Origin: Anas platyrhynchos
Taxonomy: Eukaryota > Chordata > Aves > Anseriformes > Anatidae
Reading direction: 5' to 3'
Assembly (NCBI RefSeq): GCF_047663525.1
Contig: NC_092587.1
Coordinates: 37,067,001-37,131,000, forward strand
Length of the DNA stretch: 64,000 bases
Below the pieces are notes generated by a model that did no database searches, was not told the origin of the DNA, and saw nothing but the letters and a program-made list of their open reading frames with translations. The position numbers were made by a program, and so were the translations under genes. Positions within the stretch are counted from its first letter, which is position 1; each line of letters begins with the position of its first letter. Shown here one piece after another: positions 1-12,583 of the stretch.

Positions 1-631
1 ATTTTCCTCTGTAATCACTTGCAGACAACAGCTGTGAGACTAAAAGGAGAGCCACTTTAACCACCATGAGTATTTTAAAGCAGAGCGGTGCGGGAGGAAG
101 ACGATCCCTTATCCAAAGCAGCCACGTGTGTTTGTTGTGCAGTGACAGGAGCCTGGCTGCAACCTCGTTGTGTGCAGAGCCACAGTGAAAAAGTTGACTT
201 CGGTGCTTTTTACCCCTATTTAGCTGAGAAACCCAGAGGAATCTCCTTTGAACTGAATGGGATGGGGGGAACAGGGTGAAGAACAGCCAGAACACAAAAT
301 GTTTGAAGTGTTTAATTATTTTTTGTGCTAACCTTGCAAAAGGCAGGGAGCTTGCCACTTTCTCACCGCATTTTCTGCTTGACTGCCTTTTCACAGGGAA
401 GCGTGACCTGATAACAAGTTAAAATGTGATGTTCTGTCTTACATGCAGAGGTTTTACTGTGATTTAAGGAAAAAAGTTGCGCGTGTGGTAAGGCACCAGT
501 TTCCAAAAATAAATGAAAGAATATTCTGGTGAACTGTGGTGATCGGGGGATTAATGTTGTCTCATTACTGAATCCATGCTGGGTTCAGGTATAATTAAAG
601 GGGGCTGAAAAATCACAGGGGACACAGTAGG

Positions 632-658
632 GTTTTTTTGTTGTTGTTGTTGTTTTTT
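632..658. repeat. (TTG)n / poly-T simple repeat
   Basis: A short T-run is followed by about five TTG units and a second T-run. It is a small imperfect microsatellite with no linked feature. Confidence 0.85.
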
Positions 659-2084
659 CATTTAAGACATAAAAAAAGCAACCCTCCTGTCAGCTGTACT
701 GCAATTTCCAGAGCCAGATGAGAAACACTGGCATTATAAATGATGCCTTTTATACTGGGCATCACATTTGTGGTGGTATAGCCCAGAAAATAAGGAAGCA
801 GGAAAAGCTGTGTATCTCTCTTCAGATTGAAAGAGGAGGTTGAGCAAGGGACGCCTGCTGTTGCTGATGAGGAGGGCATGTTCTGGACCAAGGATGCAGC
901 AGGGGGAGAAGCAAGGCCGCTTGCTGGGAAGGCACCAGCAAGCTGTTCTCACATTTTCTCATGCAACAAACCAGGCATTGACTGACAATTTTGCAGATGT
1001 GCATGAGGATAAAGAATGGAAACTTTCAGCTCTTGTACCACAAGGCACAGCAGTGCCAGCTTTTGCTGATCTTATGTGATACCAGCGGTGTCCAAAAGCA
1101 ACGAGGTTGGAAGCCGCTGTGCAGCCCTGCTGGTGCACAGGGTGGTGGCAGGACCCCACAGTGCACAGGGCAGGGGTCATTTCTTCTTTTATCTCTCTCC
1201 AGCCCATGACACCCTTTCCCTTTCTGCCCTCACAGTGAGGAAACACAATGCTGTTCTTCCTTTTGGGGGTCAGACAGGTGGATATGTCCTGCCATTTTCC
1301 AGCTGCGGGATGTGATCCATCTTATGTTTTTGTGTAGGAATCCCATGCTCCTGGCTGTCCGACTCGGTGCCAGCACAGAGGTGGCAATGTGTCCCACTGT
1401 CCCCACCAGGGGTGCTGGCATCACCCACGTGCAGTGCCTCTGACGTGAGGTGTTTCTCTCCAGAGTCCCCATATAAGACTGCCTATCAAAAACCTGACAT
1501 TCCTGCTGAATAAACCCTGTGTGGCACCCTGCTCTTGCTGCCAGGGTAGCTAAACACAGGGATGCCACAAGCTTTATGGTTTATACCAACTGTCCCCCTG
1601 CTCTCAAGTAATGTCCAGATATCTATCATAAGCAATTTTGCTCATATAATTCTCTGGAGAGCAAGCCTCTTTGATACTTGTTTAATGAGTTGGTGCTGAG
1701 AATGAGTATTTGCTTTGACTTGTGTGCTGAGACCATGGCAGCCACTCTACAAAACATTCAGTGCTTCAGTAATTTTTATGTGTGTTGTTTGTGTACATGT
1801 ATTTGTCAGGTTTAGTTGAAGGTACTATTATTTCCTCTGAAACCTAGGATTAACCTGTAGCAAAGTGGTCTATCCAGGCCTCACCCCATGACAGGGGTGT
1901 CTGCTGGCTGCCAGTGTGACCCACTGGAACATGGAATAAAGATGCTGCCTGGTCTGCTCTCCCTATTGATCCCGGGAGTGACAAATTCCACCTGGGGAAG
2001 GCAGCACTTTGAGATATTAAAGGGTAATTTATGGATTCATTCACTGGGGTTCCAGAATTGATCTTTCTAAATGTTATGTAGCAT

Positions 2085-2480
2085 ATCCGATGCAAATCCC
2101 CTGGGATTTGGAACAATATTGTAAAATACCATCAATTCCTCATTCCTTTTGTAATCATTTAATGAAACCAGAGTGTCCTTTGTTAAATGGACCCCTTCAT
2201 CCTCTGGGTGAATTAGGTACAATTATAATTAAACTTTCGTTTAGAATTGGAACTAAATTAGAATCATATAAATAACTGAATCTTCAGTATTGCTATTCCT
2301 AATTAATAAGGTAACTGCCCTTGCTGGAATAGATTTTTTACGATGCATTAATAACTCCCAATTCCTATTACATATTTATCTAAGGCAATACATTATATTT
2401 CCAGTGTTTAACAGAAGACTCCCATAAGGAAAGATCTAATAAAGTGCTCTATTAGATATCGAGTGGTTTTAACTGTACTG
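2085..2480. promoter_or_regulatory. Candidate enhancer with stacked octamer, EBF-like and SOX-like sites
   Basis: Seen: a perfect octamer ATGCAAAT at 2,090-2,097 overlaps a perfect 7-bp inverted repeat, AAATCCC-CT-GGGATTT, at 2,094-2,109. This contains the TCCCNNGGGA form bound by EBF/COE factors. Three bases later comes the palindrome ACAATATTGT at 2,113-2,122, an inverted pair of SOX-type ACAAT cores. The following 350 bases are AT-rich with repeated TAAT/ATTA homeodomain-type cores. Known: POU, SOX, EBF and homeodomain factors use these motifs in vertebrate enhancers. Inferred: this could be a conserved non-coding element. Conservation cannot be judged from one sequence, so the call is tentative. 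Confidence 0.3.
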
Positions 2481-3604
2481 CAGATTCTCTCAGTGCCTCC
2501 TGCTGCTTCTGAAAGATGAGACAATAAAATCCATATTGCAATGTGGTGCCACATTTTATCTGAAACTCAGCGAGGTTCTTGGTGTGCCACGCAGAATGTT
2601 AGCACACTGGCTAGGGTGACCTGAGAGCGCACAGACACCAGCAAATAGCACCATGTCATTACTTTTTTTTCCCCCGGGGCTATTTTGATACATACTTTGG
2701 AGACCTTGCAATTCATTCTGCAAAGCAGTAGGTACTTAGGATTTAGGATTGTAATGGCATTTCATAGTAATGTTAGCATTACCCTAAAGTTTCACACTCA
2801 GTCAATTGTAAGTATGTGTTAAACCAGACTCCACAACGTGTATCATGCTCATTACATGTTTATTCTCAATGTGGAAAGAAATTACTTCATGTGAAGCCAT
2901 AATTATGTAACATCCCACTACCTTTACCTCCTGTGACAGACAGACCAGGAACTCCAACGGGCTCCGCTTGCAATGCTCCAAGCCTGAGCACTCACCCTGA
3001 GCATTCACCCTCAGCTTCCCTGAGTCTTGCAAGACCCATGTGAGTGACCTGGGATGAGGTCACTCCAGGTGACCGTCTTCTATATTAGCATAAGTGCCAA
3101 AAAGAGAGGAAAATGTTAACAGCAGAAATCATAAAAATAATCATCATTAGAACAAAACTGTATAAAATGATTATAATCTTCTGTGAGGAGAGGATAAGAA
3201 AAGCAAAATCATGGAAGGTGTTAATTTCTTTTTAACGATGTTTTGATGATAAGGATGGTACAAAAAAAAAAAGTGTATGGAATAAACATCTCTGCTGCAA
3301 ACAACAATTTTGGACACCCTTCATCACCCTGATCTTTAGCTGTTCATTAGTATCATATCTAAAATATGGCATAATTATTCCATTAAATATTACACAGTTT
3401 ACGTAACTACAGTTTTGCAATCTGGTATGCTATATTTTCATCAAAGTCTTTTAAAATATCAGACAATCAACAACAATAAAACAATAACCCTCTCTGAATT
3501 ACTGAAATGTGCACAAATATGGAATTTTCTTGTCAGAATGTATGTGAACAGTTGTTTTTCACCAAGCTCAGGCCTTAATATCTGTAGCTATGTGGTAGAC
3601 CAAT

Positions 3605-3715
3605 ACAAAATTGTGTCACTATGGGACATGGTTCAGTGATGGGATTCAGTAGGTCAGGTTGATGGTTGAACTTGATCTTGGAGGTCTTTTCCAGCCTAGA
3701 TGATTCTTTGAACAC
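3605..3715 (+). mobile_element. CR1 LINE 3'-end fragment (degraded)
   Basis: The stretch reads as the last ~100 bases of an avian CR1 in sense orientation. It has GACATGGTTCAGTGATGG, then AGGTCAGGTTGATGG, a TTGAACTTGATCTTGGAGG-like segment, TCTTTTCCAGCCTAGATGA and a final TGATTCTTTG in place of the usual TGATTCTATG tail. Only the 3' UTR is left, as expected from 5' truncation during target-primed insertion. Several mismatches and a missing segment in the TTGGACTCGATGATCTTG part show it is old. It encodes nothing. Confidence 0.85.
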
Positions 3716-5580
3716 AAATGCATTGTCAAAAACAACAGATTCAAGAAAACGAAAACACGATGGCATTTGGTTGCTGTGAATTCCCACCTACATCTGTGCT
3801 CGGGTGAATGGGATATTGCACAAGACTCTGCAAGGAGTGAGGTGGTGGGCAAAGGGTTGTTCTTACTTACCACCTTCTCTTGCACATTTCAAGTAACCCA
3901 ACCACATCTAGCTTAGCCCACGTAATGTTCCACCACATCTGCTTGTTCCCCTTGCCCTGATAGGGCTGCTGGCACTTCTGTGGCATTTTTGGAGACTGTA
4001 CATACCTGGAGTACAAATAAACTGTATTGCATCTGTTGGCTACTGTGTGGATTCTTGTTAACTGGCAACCTTAGACCTCTGGTCCCATATATCAGGATGT
4101 CTTGTTTTCAGAAGATACTAAATGAAAATAAGCTTTTAGGAATGGCACAAAATGATGAAGTTAATTTTGTTAAACATTTTCACTTAAGCCGATTTTCAAT
4201 AGATGAACATCAAATCTGCTTCTCAGATTGATATAGTTGAAGGTTGATATAGTTCAGTGAACGTATTAGTGATGAGTGATGGGTGGTGGAATCAAAGCAG
4301 TATATGACAGTGACACAGAGCAACTTTTGTTTTTAAGACACTTTAATTGCAGAGGAAAAAAATGTTCTCATCCATTGAGCACTGCAATCTTTTTGGCAAC
4401 TGAATTGAATCCTTTGAGGGTGGTGAGTGCAATAAAACTATGCTGTGGTTTGCTTTAACTGCTCAGATCAAGGTCTTGGTTAGCTTTTTGGCATAGCTCT
4501 GCTGGAAGGGATTTCGTCATGCAGAGGCTGTTCATGCTGTGTTTTGTAATCAAGGCGTTTACTAACTGTAACTTTGTGAGTCCTGTATATAATTTCATGT
4601 AGCTTATTGTGATGCTTGCATTGCTGATCCTTAACTTTGGATGTGGGAGGTGTTGACTGTGAGGATCGGACAGCAATGGGAAGCAGACGTTAAATATCCC
4701 TTTGGTCAAAACTGCATGGCATTTTGCAGTGCTTTCTGCACAGATGTTTTTTCATGTCTGTAAGTTGACATTTTTGTGCACAAAGGTTTGACGCAATTAT
4801 ATTATTAGTTTTGATTGAAAAAAGGCACCTTTAAAAATTAATACTAATCCCTAATCCCTAACTATATGCAACAAGAGAAATCAATAGGTTAGTTACTTCA
4901 TGTCAAGATGTATACGGACTTTTAAAAACTCTTACTGTTTCCCTCTCTCATTTGGAGTATTTCTTTCCCTCTTCCCTCCTTTATTGTGGAAAATGGCACA
5001 TAGCAGTGCCTGTTTCATATTCCCTTAGCTCTCCTCCAAACTAAATACTTCAAGATGCTGATTCTCCAGAGGTGCCGAGTAACCACATTTTGGCAGAATT
5101 TGAGCTTGGTCAAATTTCTTGACAAGCAGGCAGCTCCAAGTGGCAGTAGGGGGTGAACACCCTGTTTTGATGGGTGGCTTGTTAAATGTCCTCTAGTGTG
5201 GAGTCCCATCTCAGCATCCCAAATACAATATCTGAAGCAATTTCCTCCTTTTGTGACCCTCTCCTTTCTACCCCACTTTGTGATGAGAGGCAGTGACTTA
5301 CACAATGAACATAACATTGAAGGCATCAGCATTCACACTTTATAATAGCATATGTTAAAAAATGATAATTCTTGATTCTCTCCTGTAGCATAATTTTTGT
5401 TTTACTACAGTTGTTTAACCACAGACCTTCTTCTCATCATATAACTGCCTTTGGGCTAGATAGGTGTTCTCTAAGGCTGAACTTATCAAAAGGAGTACAA
5501 GAAAGCCCCAGTATCCTCAAGCTGCCTACTTGAAGCCTAGGTAATTTTATCATGAGACTTTAAGAAATTACAGAAGAACT
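3716..5580. other. Non-coding unique sequence
   Basis: No coding potential is visible, and the longest open frame is about 105 codons with no recognisable domain. Two small direct repeats are present: TTGATATAGTT twice at about 4,227-4,253, and two TAATCCC units near 4,845-4,862. The latter is too short to be telomeric. Confidence 0.7.
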
Positions 5581-5795
5581 ACAGAATCACAGACTAGTTT
5601 AGGTTGGACAGGACCTCTGGAGATCGCCTGATCCAATCCCTGCTTGGAGCTGGGCAAGCTTAGATCACATTGCTTGGGGTTGTGTTTGGTTGTGTTTTAA
5701 ACATCTCCAAGGCTGGAGACTCCACAGCCTCTCTGGGTGGCTGGTCCATTTTGTTCACCCTTGATGTTCAGCATCACCTTTTTTCCCCTAATGCC
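5581..5795 (-). mobile_element. Older CR1 LINE fragment, inverted
   Basis: The left edge is the inverted CR1 tail, ACAGAATCACAGA. It is followed by a TTTAGGTTGGACAGGACCTC-like 3' UTR, GGAGATCGCCTGATCCAATCCC, a segment matching CATCTCCAAGGCTGGAGACTC, and CACAGCCTCTCTGGG. This is the usual order of an inverted CR1 of the types with an AGGTTGGAAGGGACCTCTGGAGATC end. The copy is 5' truncated near 5,795 and clearly diverged, with several substitutions and a shortened central part. No open frame of ORF2 survives. Confidence 0.88.
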
Positions 5796-6692
5796 TAATT
5801 GGAATTTCTTTTGTTGCAACTCACGTACACTGTCTGGGTAAACTTGCTGGATGAAAGGTCTGGATGCAAGTGACATCAGGTTTCATTTGCTATGTCTGTA
5901 CCAGTGAAATTAGAGGTTCTGTAACTTTTATAGGCTGCTTGGACTGCTTGAAGTTCGTGGTTGGTCTCAGTCCAGGAATGGCACCTGTGTCACAGAGCTG
6001 CCAAGGTCATTTGAACAGCTCTTCAGCTGTTCGAGCAGACCGAACAAAGATGATAAGGGCTGAAAGGACAAGCAAAACCAGCCTCTTCGTGACCAACAGT
6101 GCTCTTTCCAGACAGGCTGAAGGGATGCTGGCCGGTAGCCAGCAGTGCTTTGGTGGTGCCTGCCCTGAGTTCTGTCTCTTGCTAAGGGGACGGGTGCCCT
6201 TTGCCAGCGCATCACACAGTGTGAACATGAGTCTGGCTTTCTGCACTCACTGAGCCCCAGCGACTGCTGCCAAACGGGTGCTCTGAGGCACAGACCCATC
6301 TCCCAGCCCATCTGTCTCACCCATCAGGCCCAGCACTAGCCCAGCACCAGCATGGTGCTGGCAATGCCCTCCCCATCCCATCCCACACACCTCTGTGCAG
6401 TGAGGGAACAGACCAGCTGTGGACCCGCTGTGTCCCACCTACCCACCAGCCTGCCTTCTGCAAAGCGCCAGTACCCTCATTTGCTCTTCGGAGGGGTGCC
6501 AGCAATAACACGCCATCGGGTTCTGGCCTGCTTTAATGACTGCACACACTTCATCTTGAAGATTATGGGACTGGCCTTCTTGGACCAAACTTTACCCCAA
6601 TATTTTCACCTTAGCCATATGGTTACATGCAGGGGCTCTAGAGACTCCCTTAAGACGGACACCAATGCAGATTCTGCAGTCCAGCTGTGTTC
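5796..6692. other. Non-coding unique sequence
   Basis: Overlapping open frames of 115-129 codons occur on both strands, but none has a recognisable domain. Their co-occurrence in a locally GC-richer patch (about 6,110-6,480) explains them. A small perfect hairpin lies at 6,341-6,361: 9-bp arms CCAGCACCA and TGGTGCTGG with a 3-base loop. Confidence 0.65.
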
Positions 6693-6722
6693 ATTTTAAT
6701 TTTAATTTTAATTTTAATTTTG
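6693..6722. repeat. (ATTTTA)n hexanucleotide repeat
   Basis: About four and a half copies of the hexamer ATTTTA in tandem. It lies 130 bases from a larger array that is A-rich on this same strand, so the two are not simply one broken array. Confidence 0.85.
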
Positions 6723-6855
6723 CCATGACAAATTTGGTTCTCATTTCTTCAGCTTTAGACTACCTTGTTCTTTATGATAACAAGAGATTGTGCAGTGATG
6801 CAAAACAGGAAAAACAAGGGATGGGATACCCTCATCATCATGGTAACAAAGTGTT

Positions 6856-6943
6856 TAAAATAAAATAAATAAAATAAAATAAAATAAAATAAAATAAAAT
6901 AAAATAAAATAAAATAAAATAAAATAAAATAAAATAAAATAAT
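6856..6943. repeat. (AAAAT)n pentanucleotide microsatellite
   Basis: Fourteen uninterrupted AAAAT units span about 6,871-6,940, preceded by two imperfect units containing AAATAAAT. The reverse strand gives a long artificial open frame of repeated FILFY, which is a by-product of the array and not a protein. Confidence 0.97.
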
Positions 6944-8142
6944 AATCTCTAGAAAATGTTCAAGGAATATGTGAAGGTAGGTACCAACAGCCACTGCAGT
7001 ACACCAGGCACATGGGCATCATGGCTGAGTGAGTGTTCTGCGTCTATATAGGAAATAGAAAATCCAGGAGAGAGAATTTTCTTACTGAAAATTACATTTG
7101 CCCATAAGGCCCTGATTCTGGACAGTTTCTTAGGGTAAGCTCTGACAGCATTGGCTTTGCTCTGAAGGTGCAGGATGTCTCTCGGCTACTTGCCCTTTGC
7201 AGAAAGGTGTCTGGTCTTTCCCCAATTCTGCTGATTCCAGCATGAAAAGTGGTATTTGTAGGTTGCCTTGAGACCCATTCCACCTCTGGATCCTTTGAAA
7301 ATGTCTCTAGGTAGACATCCTTGGGACCTAATACCATTTGTTTTATTTTCATTACTGAGAACTGACAGAAAGACAGAAAGTGCCCTTGATTTCAGGCACT
7401 CCTGTTGCCATAGACCTGTCTTTAAAGATCAGAGGGAGGATCAGTTGCTGCCTTGTCCATGAAAATAAACAGAGCAATTTTTTCTCCATAAGGAATGCCT
7501 TCTTCTCTGGGAGTGGGAGGGATTTTTTCCTCTTACTGAGCGCACCATTTTCTGTCAGCAGGGAGGACATTTAATAAGAGGTGGGTCTTCTCAAGACTGT
7601 TTTTTGGGGAAAGAGAAATCTCTTTTGTGACGTAAATATATGGCTAATCTTGCTTGGTAGCTGCCAGGTTTGTCTTCTAAAGCATCTTTAATGGATGCTT
7701 TTCCATCTTTTCCTTTCCCCATTGCACCCTGTGTTTCTAACATCCCAGGGTCAAGCCTTGGTATCCATCTGAAACACTGATGGAGAACAAACCCTGCAGG
7801 CTAATCAGCAGCAGAGGTGGATGTCCTCAGGACAACGAGTGCAGAAGATAGTCACAGCACTCTTTGCACTGAAATGCTCCTTGTGTTAGGGAAGGGAATC
7901 AAAACATGATGGTTCCCCGGGTCTTGGCTGGGATTTGTAGCTACGGCCTCCTGCATGCTTCTGAAACACTGAGGAGCTTTCTGGACATCTTGGCTGTGCT
8001 GCCAGACCTTGGCTCCTGCGTAGCTGCTCTGACTTCCAGCACTCTTGGAACATACGCTGACTTCAAGGGTGTTGGTAGGCTGAAAATCCAGCTGCACTTC
8101 TGAAGCTTAAACACAGGCTCGGGAATCCAACTTAAGCTTTGA
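6944..8142. other. Non-coding unique sequence
   Basis: No domain, splice-bounded exon or repeat family could be recognised. Short open frames of 64-86 codons overlap on both strands. Confidence 0.65.
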
Positions 8143-8170
8143 TTTTTTTTCTTCTTTTTTTTTTTTTTTT
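8143..8170. repeat. Poly-T tract
   Basis: Two T-runs, the longer being 16 bases, are interrupted by CTTC. The tract could be the inverted poly-A tail of an old retrocopy, but no gene-like sequence is recognised next to it. Confidence 0.85.
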
Positions 8171-10853
8171 GGAAAAGTATGCCTTCAGTCAACAAAGCAA
8201 TACAGGACTTGGCCTGGCTTTCCTTCAAAAACCAGCAGTGTATTATAGAGCTCGTGCAGTCTGAGCTCTGCTGTGAGCCTGCCATCAGAAGGATGTGGCT
8301 CTCTCAGATAAACAGAGCCTTATCTAATTAGTTATTTATATATCAACAATCACCACAGAGTGCTGAATGCTGCAAAATTATATCAGAGGTGTGAGGAGGA
8401 AATTAAACTTCATGCTTTGAAATGCAAGAAAGCATTCACAATCCTAGGAATAACTTGCCTCTTGCTCTGTCCTTTCACAGGGCTGTTTGACCCCTAGACT
8501 GAGCTCTGGAAAATAAATGCCAAAGCCCCAGCTCTGTGTTTTTCAGAGTGATATCTTACAGTTTCTCACCGAGCAGTCTCAGTGACTCTTGGAGTAGTCC
8601 CTCCTCAGGAAAGAACAAGTGATAGCTGAATTTCAGCCCTTTCACAGCTACTGCAATGTGCCTGATGCAACCCAGACAGCTGCCTCCTGCAAATTTGACC
8701 GAGTTCACCAAAGACCTCTGCAAGCTACTCATTTCAGATGGCAGTCCAAAGGGCAAGGGCTCTCTGCCCTGTTTGCAATCCAGCCTGCCCATTAAGCCTT
8801 TTCCCTCTTTCTTTAAAGGTCAGAATTAAATGGATATCCCTTTCCCACTTTACAGACAAATGCTTTGGTAAGTGAGTGCTCAGAAGCCCTGGGGATGAAT
8901 AGAGAACATAGCAAATATCCTGACTGACAGACGAGAATTTAAAAATATGGTATTGTGCTTGTAATATGGAAGGGGAGGTGAAACTCCAGTTGTTAGATTT
9001 GTCAGGGGTGGCTCTCTTCTCTGCAAGCTATTATCTTCTGTACCAAATGAGTATTAATGTTGGAGAGTCAAGCTGCGGAGCACATGAGGATTCTTAATAT
9101 TCAGTAAACAGATCCACTTGCAGCTCCTGAGCACTGGCAATCTGCAGCAAAAGACTTCCCAAAGCAGGCTACAGCTGCTGTGCTGAGAGCCAGAGCCAGA
9201 GGAGAGGTCAAGCTACGTCTTGGGGCCAGCCTTCTCCCAGGGACGAGGAAGACTTCTTTCCCGTAGCCAGAATGAGTATGTGTTCCCTCTGTATTGCCAC
9301 ATGGAGCTGAGTTTCCGTGGGAAGTGGTAAGGGAAGCAAGCAGGTAGCACTTGGTCAGAGCTACCCAGCAACGCTGCAAGAAAGCCAAAATGCTTTGCAG
9401 AGATGTGTTAGTGAATCTCTGCTGAAACGTGGCCAGAAACCCCACTGGCTTCCTGCCAGACTGCCTCAAACCTCCTGGGTTTTGAAAGAAAGAGGAAATA
9501 AAATTGAATTTTAAAAAATATATATATTTGAGAAACCATTTTTGTAAATCTAATGAAGCACTTCGGTGCGTACATTGGTTGGCTGATGCAGCCACAAACA
9601 CACCTGGGGTGTGCTGACACCAGGATGTCCATGAGGGTTGCTCAAACTGCCTGATGCCCAAGCCTTCACCCTTCCCCTTCCTTACTGGCTTTCTGGAGGG
9701 TGACAAAGAGGGAAACTGAAACTTCCCTGTGCACCTTCCCCAGTTCTTTCACTTGCTGAGAGTGTGTTGCTATTCTTTCTTTTTGAAAAAGCTTTTGTTC
9801 TGCATTGTGTGTAGGTGGGTCACCTCATTCATTTTCTGCACTAAACCATATTTACTGCATTCTGCTGTGTTACAATGGACTGTACCCTCCCATTCCTCAT
9901 CTTTATAACAACAATAAACCCTTAAAATTAAAGTCATTACAATTTAGATAGAAAAATGTAATAAACACTGAAAGAAGAGTCTAAAAGGTCACAGTTTTTT
10001 TTAACTAAATATTAAAATTCTTGCATGATCGTGGTGAATTCTGATGAAAAATCTTTATCAAAACTGGGTCTTATTTTTTAGTAAGAGAACACATGAGGTT
10101 CGGTACTGAAGGTCTTGATGTGTATATGCATGAGCATACACACATACACCGATGGCATGTGGCAGCCTTGGCTGTGACTCTAAATTCTGAAGTCTTTCAC
10201 AGACATTGGCTAAAGGGAATATAAATTCTTAATGTGGCTTAGATCAAGGTGGCAAGATGATGTAAAAAGTGAGGGAATTTTTTCCTTAACCTAAGTCTCC
10301 TTACTAGAATTAATCTACTTGCAATGTTTTCACTTAGAGGTACTTAGCTGAAGCTGGGCAAGGTGGAGGTCTCGCGCAATGTGCAAGTCAAATTCTCAGT
10401 CTTGTGTGTGCAACGTGCGAAAAAAAAAGGAAGCAGGAAGAGGACAGCACGAACACCTTTTTCCTCTCTTGGGAGTGGAAGAGCCAGCTCGCTGCATGAC
10501 CATCCTTCCTCAGATTGTTTCTTCTGGGTAGTTCGTGGTGACAGCAGGCTTTGAGGTGGGTGCGGAAAGCTGCCTCTGTGGGTGCTGGAAGGAATTTTGC
10601 AAACCTATAGGGGGTCAAGGGGGAGAAAGCAAGCAAAAGGGCTTGTGGGAGGAACGGAGATTTGGGTGTCTGGGATGCTCCTGGTTATGGAGTGGTGATA
10701 TGACATTGCTCTGAATGATATGACATGGCAGGGGTTTAGAGAGAGAGGGCTGAAAGCATGTGTTTGATGTGGTGGAAGGTGAAACCAGTGGGGTGACTTG
10801 AAAGAGTCAGGAAGGAAGTATAGAAAAAAAGATCTTAGCAGCAATATTTCTTT
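8171..10853. other. Non-coding unique sequence
   Basis: This stretch holds the longest open frame of the window (201 codons, minus strand, 9,101-9,706). It has no recognisable domain and includes a low-complexity Phe/Tyr/Ile stretch derived from A/T-rich DNA around 9,505-9,530. I regard it as chance. No repeats other than short A/T runs were seen. Confidence 0.6.
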
Positions 10854-10895
10854 TATATATATATATATATATATCTTTTATATTTATATTTATGC
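10854..10895. repeat. (TA)n microsatellite with TATTTA extension
   Basis: About ten perfect TA units at 10,854-10,874 are followed by CTTTTATATTTATATTTAT. The TA part is self-complementary and prone to cruciform formation and length change. Confidence 0.9.
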
Positions 10896-12583
10896 TTATG
10901 GTGATCATGATGTCAAAGGAAAGGACAGCAGTGTTTCCAGAACAGTTGCCACAGAGGAGGAAAAAATAACAGTCAAGAGCATGGAAGATGTGAAAATTTG
11001 GTGGGCTGAGGGGAGATGGTTTTGCAGTAGGACAAAGCAACAGCTGTATATTGCAGCCTGAACATGAGTATTTGGTGGAAGGGACAACTTGAAGATGAGA
11101 CCAGGATGCAGGCCTCAAAGAAGGATCACAATACTGCTCCCGCCCTGATGGGGGAAAAGCAGAGATGCTGAAGGACATACCACCTTGCTGAAATCCTTTG
11201 CATCTGAAAAGCTAAGAATGAAGAGCAAGCTCTGTGGAGCAGGACCCAAATTGTTGAAGCATTATATGTTTAAAAATGCCACAAAACCCAGAGCTTTTCT
11301 TTCTAAGTAGCATTTATTTATCTTCACATTCCTTTGGCTTGTGCAGCTTCTCTGCCTGGTTGCTGGCAAAGCATTTCTGCTCCTTACAGCAGCTCCCTTG
11401 CATTTCATGCAGGTCCCCCTACCAAGGCACAACAGCAACAGGCTGGCTGTTTAGCATGGCTTAACAAGCTTCAAAAGCACTGTGCCTCTTTGCCCCTCAT
11501 TGATTTACAGTGCCAGGGCTGTGTTGTGTTGAGCTTATATTTTGTTTATTATTTCATTGTCCATTTCTAAACAGCAACCTCAAATATTTCCCACAGAAAC
11601 TGCACCTCATCTTCTCCTTTTCTTTGCTCAGAATGGTGATTAAATAAAATACAGCTTTGGTTATCTTCCCTTTTCAATACCCTTTCTGCTCCTGCAATAG
11701 TGTAACTTGTGCCACCGTTTAGACAATATAATGAGGGTTATCATTGGAGTGATTAAATCGCTGTGTTTGAACACCCTGGTTTAGCTTATTGCCATTGGAA
11801 CAAACTGTGCGGATGCTGACATTTTCACAGTGGATAATGTGAAATTGCCTGGTCCTCCTGGGTTTCTGATCTTCTAAGCCTATGAACTATGGATTATGTT
11901 CTCAGAACATGCGTTTTGTTGCAGGTGGAATAAGGACATTATTCCATCGCTCATAGGCTGAAAAGAACTTGCCCAGAAATGGGAAATGCTGCTGAAAAAG
12001 CCTTGCCTTCTCGGAGCTGAGGTTGTGATGTGGTACAACCTGAACGCGTGCTATATGGCACATGGTGTACAATACATGCCATCACCTGCACCATGTATTA
12101 AATTACGGAGCAGAAATCAGTCTCATAATCAGTCTCTGATTATGCTCCTCACTTTAGTTACATGCAGGAGGAGAGCATCTGCTTCTTCTTTTCAAGCACT
12201 TGTTTATAGAGCAAGTCTTCCTGCCAAGAATATAAGTGCAGGACTGGTTGTAGCCCTGCTGCAGGAGAAAACTGAGCTGGGAGATGCATCTGAAGTTCAT
12301 GCAAGATGTGGGTTCCTCCTGGAGATGGGATGGGGGAATACAGCTCTATGGCAAGACCTCTTTGGGAACAATTCCCAGAAGTTCAGAGGAGCCTCCATCT
12401 GCTTTGCAGCCCTTCTTCTGCAGGGGCTTGTTGTTGTGGAGCAGCAAATGCTGGCCCCACCAACACTCCTCATCTACAGGTCTTGGCTACCTTTCTGTTT
12501 TTCCTTACCAAGAAGCCTTTCCACAGTTGTTTTCTTGCTCTTCTTCTGTCTTCTGGGACAGCCCTCTGACTTGTAGTAGTAAT

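Larger units (their letters stand above)
1..3604. other. Non-coding unique sequence, no gene recognised
   Basis: Open frames here are all under about 115 codons, overlap each other on both strands and show no domain or signal that I recognise. A TTG/poly-T simple repeat lies at 632-658 and an 11-base A-tract at 3,262-3,272. The AT-rich part from about 2,080 to 2,480 contains several TAAT and ATTA cores and is treated separately as a possible regulatory element. The rest looks like ordinary intergenic or intronic vertebrate DNA. Confidence 0.7.

Noticed and set aside
4845..4862. Telomere-like TAATCCC units
   Set aside because: Only two units, and the motif is TAATCCC rather than the vertebrate telomeric TAACCC.
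9101..9706. 201-codon minus-strand open frame, the longest in the window
   Set aside because: No recognisable domain, a low-complexity segment from A/T-rich DNA, overlapping frames on both strands, and a length within what chance can give in 64 kb.
11986..12576. 196-codon plus-strand open frame
   Set aside because: No recognisable family or domain; two other plus-strand frames overlap it. Hydrophobic stretches near the end come from T-rich sequence.
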